Source of the DNA: CAYGZL01 sp964354345
GTDB lineage: Bacteria > Chloroflexota > Anaerolineae > Anaerolineales > UBA4823
NCBI GenBank assembly: GCA_964354345.1
Contig: CAYGZL010000031.1
Location: forward strand, 1-33,112
Length of the DNA stretch: 33,112 nucleotides
Direction of reading: 5' to 3'
Below, one piece after another: positions 31,284-33,112 of this stretch. Positions within the stretch are counted from its first letter, which is position 1, and every line of letters starts with the position of its first letter. Position numbers and translations under genes: made by a program. The notes below the pieces were generated by a model. It did no database searches. It was not told the DNA's origin and saw only the letters and a program-made list of their open reading frames with translations.

Positions 31284-31868
31284 ATGAGCGAACCTACCGA
31301 TGAAACCCCGACCTCTCCCCAGGCTTTTCAAGTGGTAGAAGCGTTGGAGGAGCCTAAGACCGGTCAACTACCTGACAAACCCCAGGAGTTCTTCCAGAAA
31401 TTTATCACCAAACATCCCTCCCCTTCAATCTATGATATTTGGGTTGATGCCGTGCGACCCTCACCAGGTGTTGTGATCCAGGAACGTTCCGATTTACAGT
31501 CCTCATTGGATGACAACCAGAAGGAGCATTATAAAGAGCAACGCGCTTTTTACTTAAAATTATTAAGTGTTGCAGACAGCCTGGATCGTTTGATGAAACA
31601 ATTAGAATCATCCAGTGAGATGTTTTCCCATATAAATAGTGTGCGCAACAAATTATTCCAGGTGTTAGAAGAGGTAGATATCGAACCGATACCTGTTTCA
31701 CCTGGTCAACCTTTTGATCCTACCTACAGTGATGTGAGTGACCGGCAGGTGCGCGAGGATCTGGCCGCCGATACCATAATTTCCGTTGAAAGCCGCGGAT
31801 ATACCTGGCAATCTAAAGTCTTAAGACCAGTTCGTGTGATTATTTCAATAAAACCCCAAGGAGGATAA
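31284..31868 (+). CDS. Divergent GrpE-like nucleotide exchange factor
   Basis: A 194-residue protein. The C-terminal half follows GrpE: a helix LLSVADSLDRLMKQLE, then VEEVDIEPI-type region (VLEEVDIEPIPVSPGQPFDPTYSD) and the beta-domain ending ESRGYTWQSKVLRPVRVIISI, which matches the GY-x-R-VLRPA-V-VS pattern. The N-terminal 90 residues (including PSPSIYDIWVDAVRPSPGVV) are unusual and replace the standard long coiled coil. The gene ends four bases before an Hsp70 gene, so it is almost certainly that protein's private exchange factor. Its divergence from housekeeping GrpE suggests specificity for this atypical Hsp70. Confidence 0.8.
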   Translation: MSEPTDETPTSPQAFQVVEALEEPKTGQLPDKPQEFFQKFITKHPSPSIYDIWVDAVRPSPGVVIQERSDLQSSLDDNQKEHYKEQRAFYLKLLSVADSLDRLMKQLESSSEMFSHINSVRNKLFQVLEEVDIEPIPVSPGQPFDPTYSDVSDRQVREDLAADTIISVESRGYTWQSKVLRPVRVIISIKPQGG

Positions 31869-31872
31869 TGCT

Positions 31873-33112
31873 ATGTCAAAGGCAGTCGGAATTGACTTAG
31901 GTACAACCAATTCAGTGGTAGCCCATATGCGTAAAAAAGAAGCTAAAGTTCTGGATAATCAGGATAATGAGCCATTGACGCCCTCAGTGGTGCATTTTCC
32001 GGAGAATAATGAACCTTTAGTAGGGAAGCTTGCGCGACAGATGGGGGGCAGGAACCCAGAAACGACGATCTACTCAATCAAGCGGTTCATGGGGCGCAAT
32101 TATGCCGATTCTGCGGTACAGGTAGATAAAGCCCGCGTACCTTACCAGGTAGTCGAGGCGGAAGATGGGGGCGTGGAGGTCGAGTTAAACGAAAGGCGAT
32201 ACACGCCGCAGGAAGTCTCAGCGTTTATCCTGGAGTCGCTTAAAAAGAGCGCCGAAGTTGCGATGGATGAGCAGGTGACACATGCGGTGATCACAGTGCC
32301 CGCATACTTTGGGGTGCGCGAGCGCGAGGCGACCCGCCAGGCCGGGCAGCTGGCGGGTTTGGAGGTGCTGCGCATCATTCCTGAGCCGACAGCGGCGGCG
32401 CTGGCATATGGCTTTGAGAGTGACAATGACGATCCAAAGACGATCCTGGTGTATGACCTGGGTGGGGGCACTTTCGATGTGACGGTGATGTCGCTGGGCG
32501 CGGGAGTGTTCGAGGATGTGGGCAAGATAGGCGATATGCATCTGGGCGGTGACGATTTCGATAACAAGATTGTGGAGTGGCTGATCGAGCAAATCCGTAT
32601 CCAGCACCGGGTGGATGTGCGTGGGCTACCACGCCAGCAGAAGAACGAGGTGGGATGGCAGCTCAAAGCTGAAGCGGAAGCAGTAAAAATCAAGCTTGGA
32701 CGAGTACCGAGAGCACAGATCCTTATCCCAGGTCTGATCCGCGCCAATGGCCGACTGGTAGACCTGGAGTGTGAGCTACAGCGCGAGGAGTTCAACCGCA
32801 TGATTCAACCCTTGGTGAACCATTCACTGGACTTAGTAGACCAGGCAATGCGGTTGGCGCGTATCACGGATAATGAAGTGAAGGCAATCTTGCGGGTTGG
32901 TGGATCGACGCGAGTACCGCTGGTACAGGAAATGCTGAGTAATCGCTTCGGGGAGAAAGTTATCCGATCTGAAGTCAACCCGATGCACTGTGTGGCTCAG
33001 GGCGCGGCGATCCAGACGACGATGTTCGACGAACTGAAGGTTGAGGCCGGCTGCTTCCAGACGCGCGAATGCAGTAAATGCGGGACGCGCAACCTGGAAC
33101 AGCGCATAGAAT
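31873..33112 (+). CDS. Atypical Hsp70/DnaK-like protein (3' partial)
   Basis: The gene runs off the right edge after 413 codons. ATG 31873 is preceded by AGGAGG-like bases (31859-31864). The ATPase domain is complete and canonical: GIDLGTTNS at the start, ITVPAYFGVREREATRQAG, IIPEPTAAALAYG, VYDLGGGTFDVTV, LGGDDFDNKI and VGGSTRVPLVQEML. After GAAIQ (residue 377) a normal DnaK goes on to the DVTPLSLGIET linker and substrate-binding domain. Here the chain reads TTMFDELKVEAGCFQTRECSKCGTRN, with cysteines at 394, 400 and 403, suggesting a zinc ribbon just after the ATPase domain. It pairs with the GrpE-like gene four bases upstream. It may bind its clients through a different C-terminus that lies outside the window. 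Confidence 0.88.
   Translation, partial: MSKAVGIDLGTTNSVVAHMRKKEAKVLDNQDNEPLTPSVVHFPENNEPLVGKLARQMGGRNPETTIYSIKRFMGRNYADSAVQVDKARVPYQVVEAEDGGVEVELNERRYTPQEVSAFILESLKKSAEVAMDEQVTHAVITVPAYFGVREREATRQAGQLAGLEVLRIIPEPTAAALAYGFESDNDDPKTILVYDLGGGTFDVTVMSLGAGVFEDVGKIGDMHLGGDDFDNKIVEWLIEQIRIQHRVDVRGLPRQQKNEVGWQLKAEAEAVKIKLGRVPRAQILIPGLIRANGRLVDLECELQREEFNRMIQPLVNHSLDLVDQAMRLARITDNEVKAILRVGGSTRVPLVQEMLSNRFGEKVIRSEVNPMHCVAQGAAIQTTMFDELKVEAGCFQTRECSKCGTRNLEQRIE

Noticed and set aside
1..33112. CRISPR arrays, tRNA or rRNA genes, insertion sequences and transposases
   Set aside because: I saw no regularly spaced direct repeats, no cloverleaf or rRNA motifs, and no transposase or integrase reading frames on either strand.

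Overview
The window looks like a chromosomal segment of a Chloroflexota bacterium, most likely an Anaerolineae-type organism. This is an inference from gene style, not a search: a BTAD/AAA/TPR activator at the left edge, lipoprotein-anchored ABC importers, a CHAT protease, many TPR proteins, and GGAG-type ribosome binding sites.

Left part (1-9430). A large BTAD-AAA-TPR regulator enters from outside the window and is followed by an OsmC-like protein. A five-gene minus-strand operon (8263 to 3975) encodes a DUF4213/DUF364 heavy-metal-chelation protein, a lipoprotein metal/chelate-binding protein, a FecCD-type permease, an ATPase and a THEP1-like NTPase. It starts from a near-consensus promoter, followed by a folded leader of about 250 nt that ends in a terminator-like hairpin just before the first start codon. 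This suggests a riboswitch. Upstream lies a decayed arsenic locus (ArsC and ACR3 remnants) and an intact small cysteine-rich protein.

Middle part (9433-16210). A LacI-type repressor gene is divergent from an ABC sugar importer (two-cassette ATPase, permease, lipoprotein binding protein) followed by L-fucose isomerase. Both divergent promoters are near consensus, and each carries the same 14-bp palindrome directly after its -10 box. This is a self-contained, probably autoregulated L-fucose (or related sugar) uptake and isomerisation unit. An unrecognised minus-strand gene and a GyrI-like ligand-binding protein follow.

Right part (17880-33112, continuing past the edge). Nine co-directional genes, mostly 4-80 nt apart, run in this order: ECF-like sigma factor; soluble protein with an anti-sigma-type zinc finger; 1468-residue CHAT protease fused to three Clp-N-like repeats and two Clp AAA+ modules; Ser/Thr kinase with TPRs; polytopic membrane protein with a long TPR array; soluble TPR protein; protein with an AMPK-type glycogen-binding domain; divergent GrpE; and an Hsp70/DnaK ATPase domain that ends in a cysteine motif instead of the normal substrate-binding domain. 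The combination of regulator, kinase switch, unfoldase-protease and private Hsp70/GrpE pair looks like a dedicated stress, signalling or conflict module. It is the best candidate in this window for an undescribed system.
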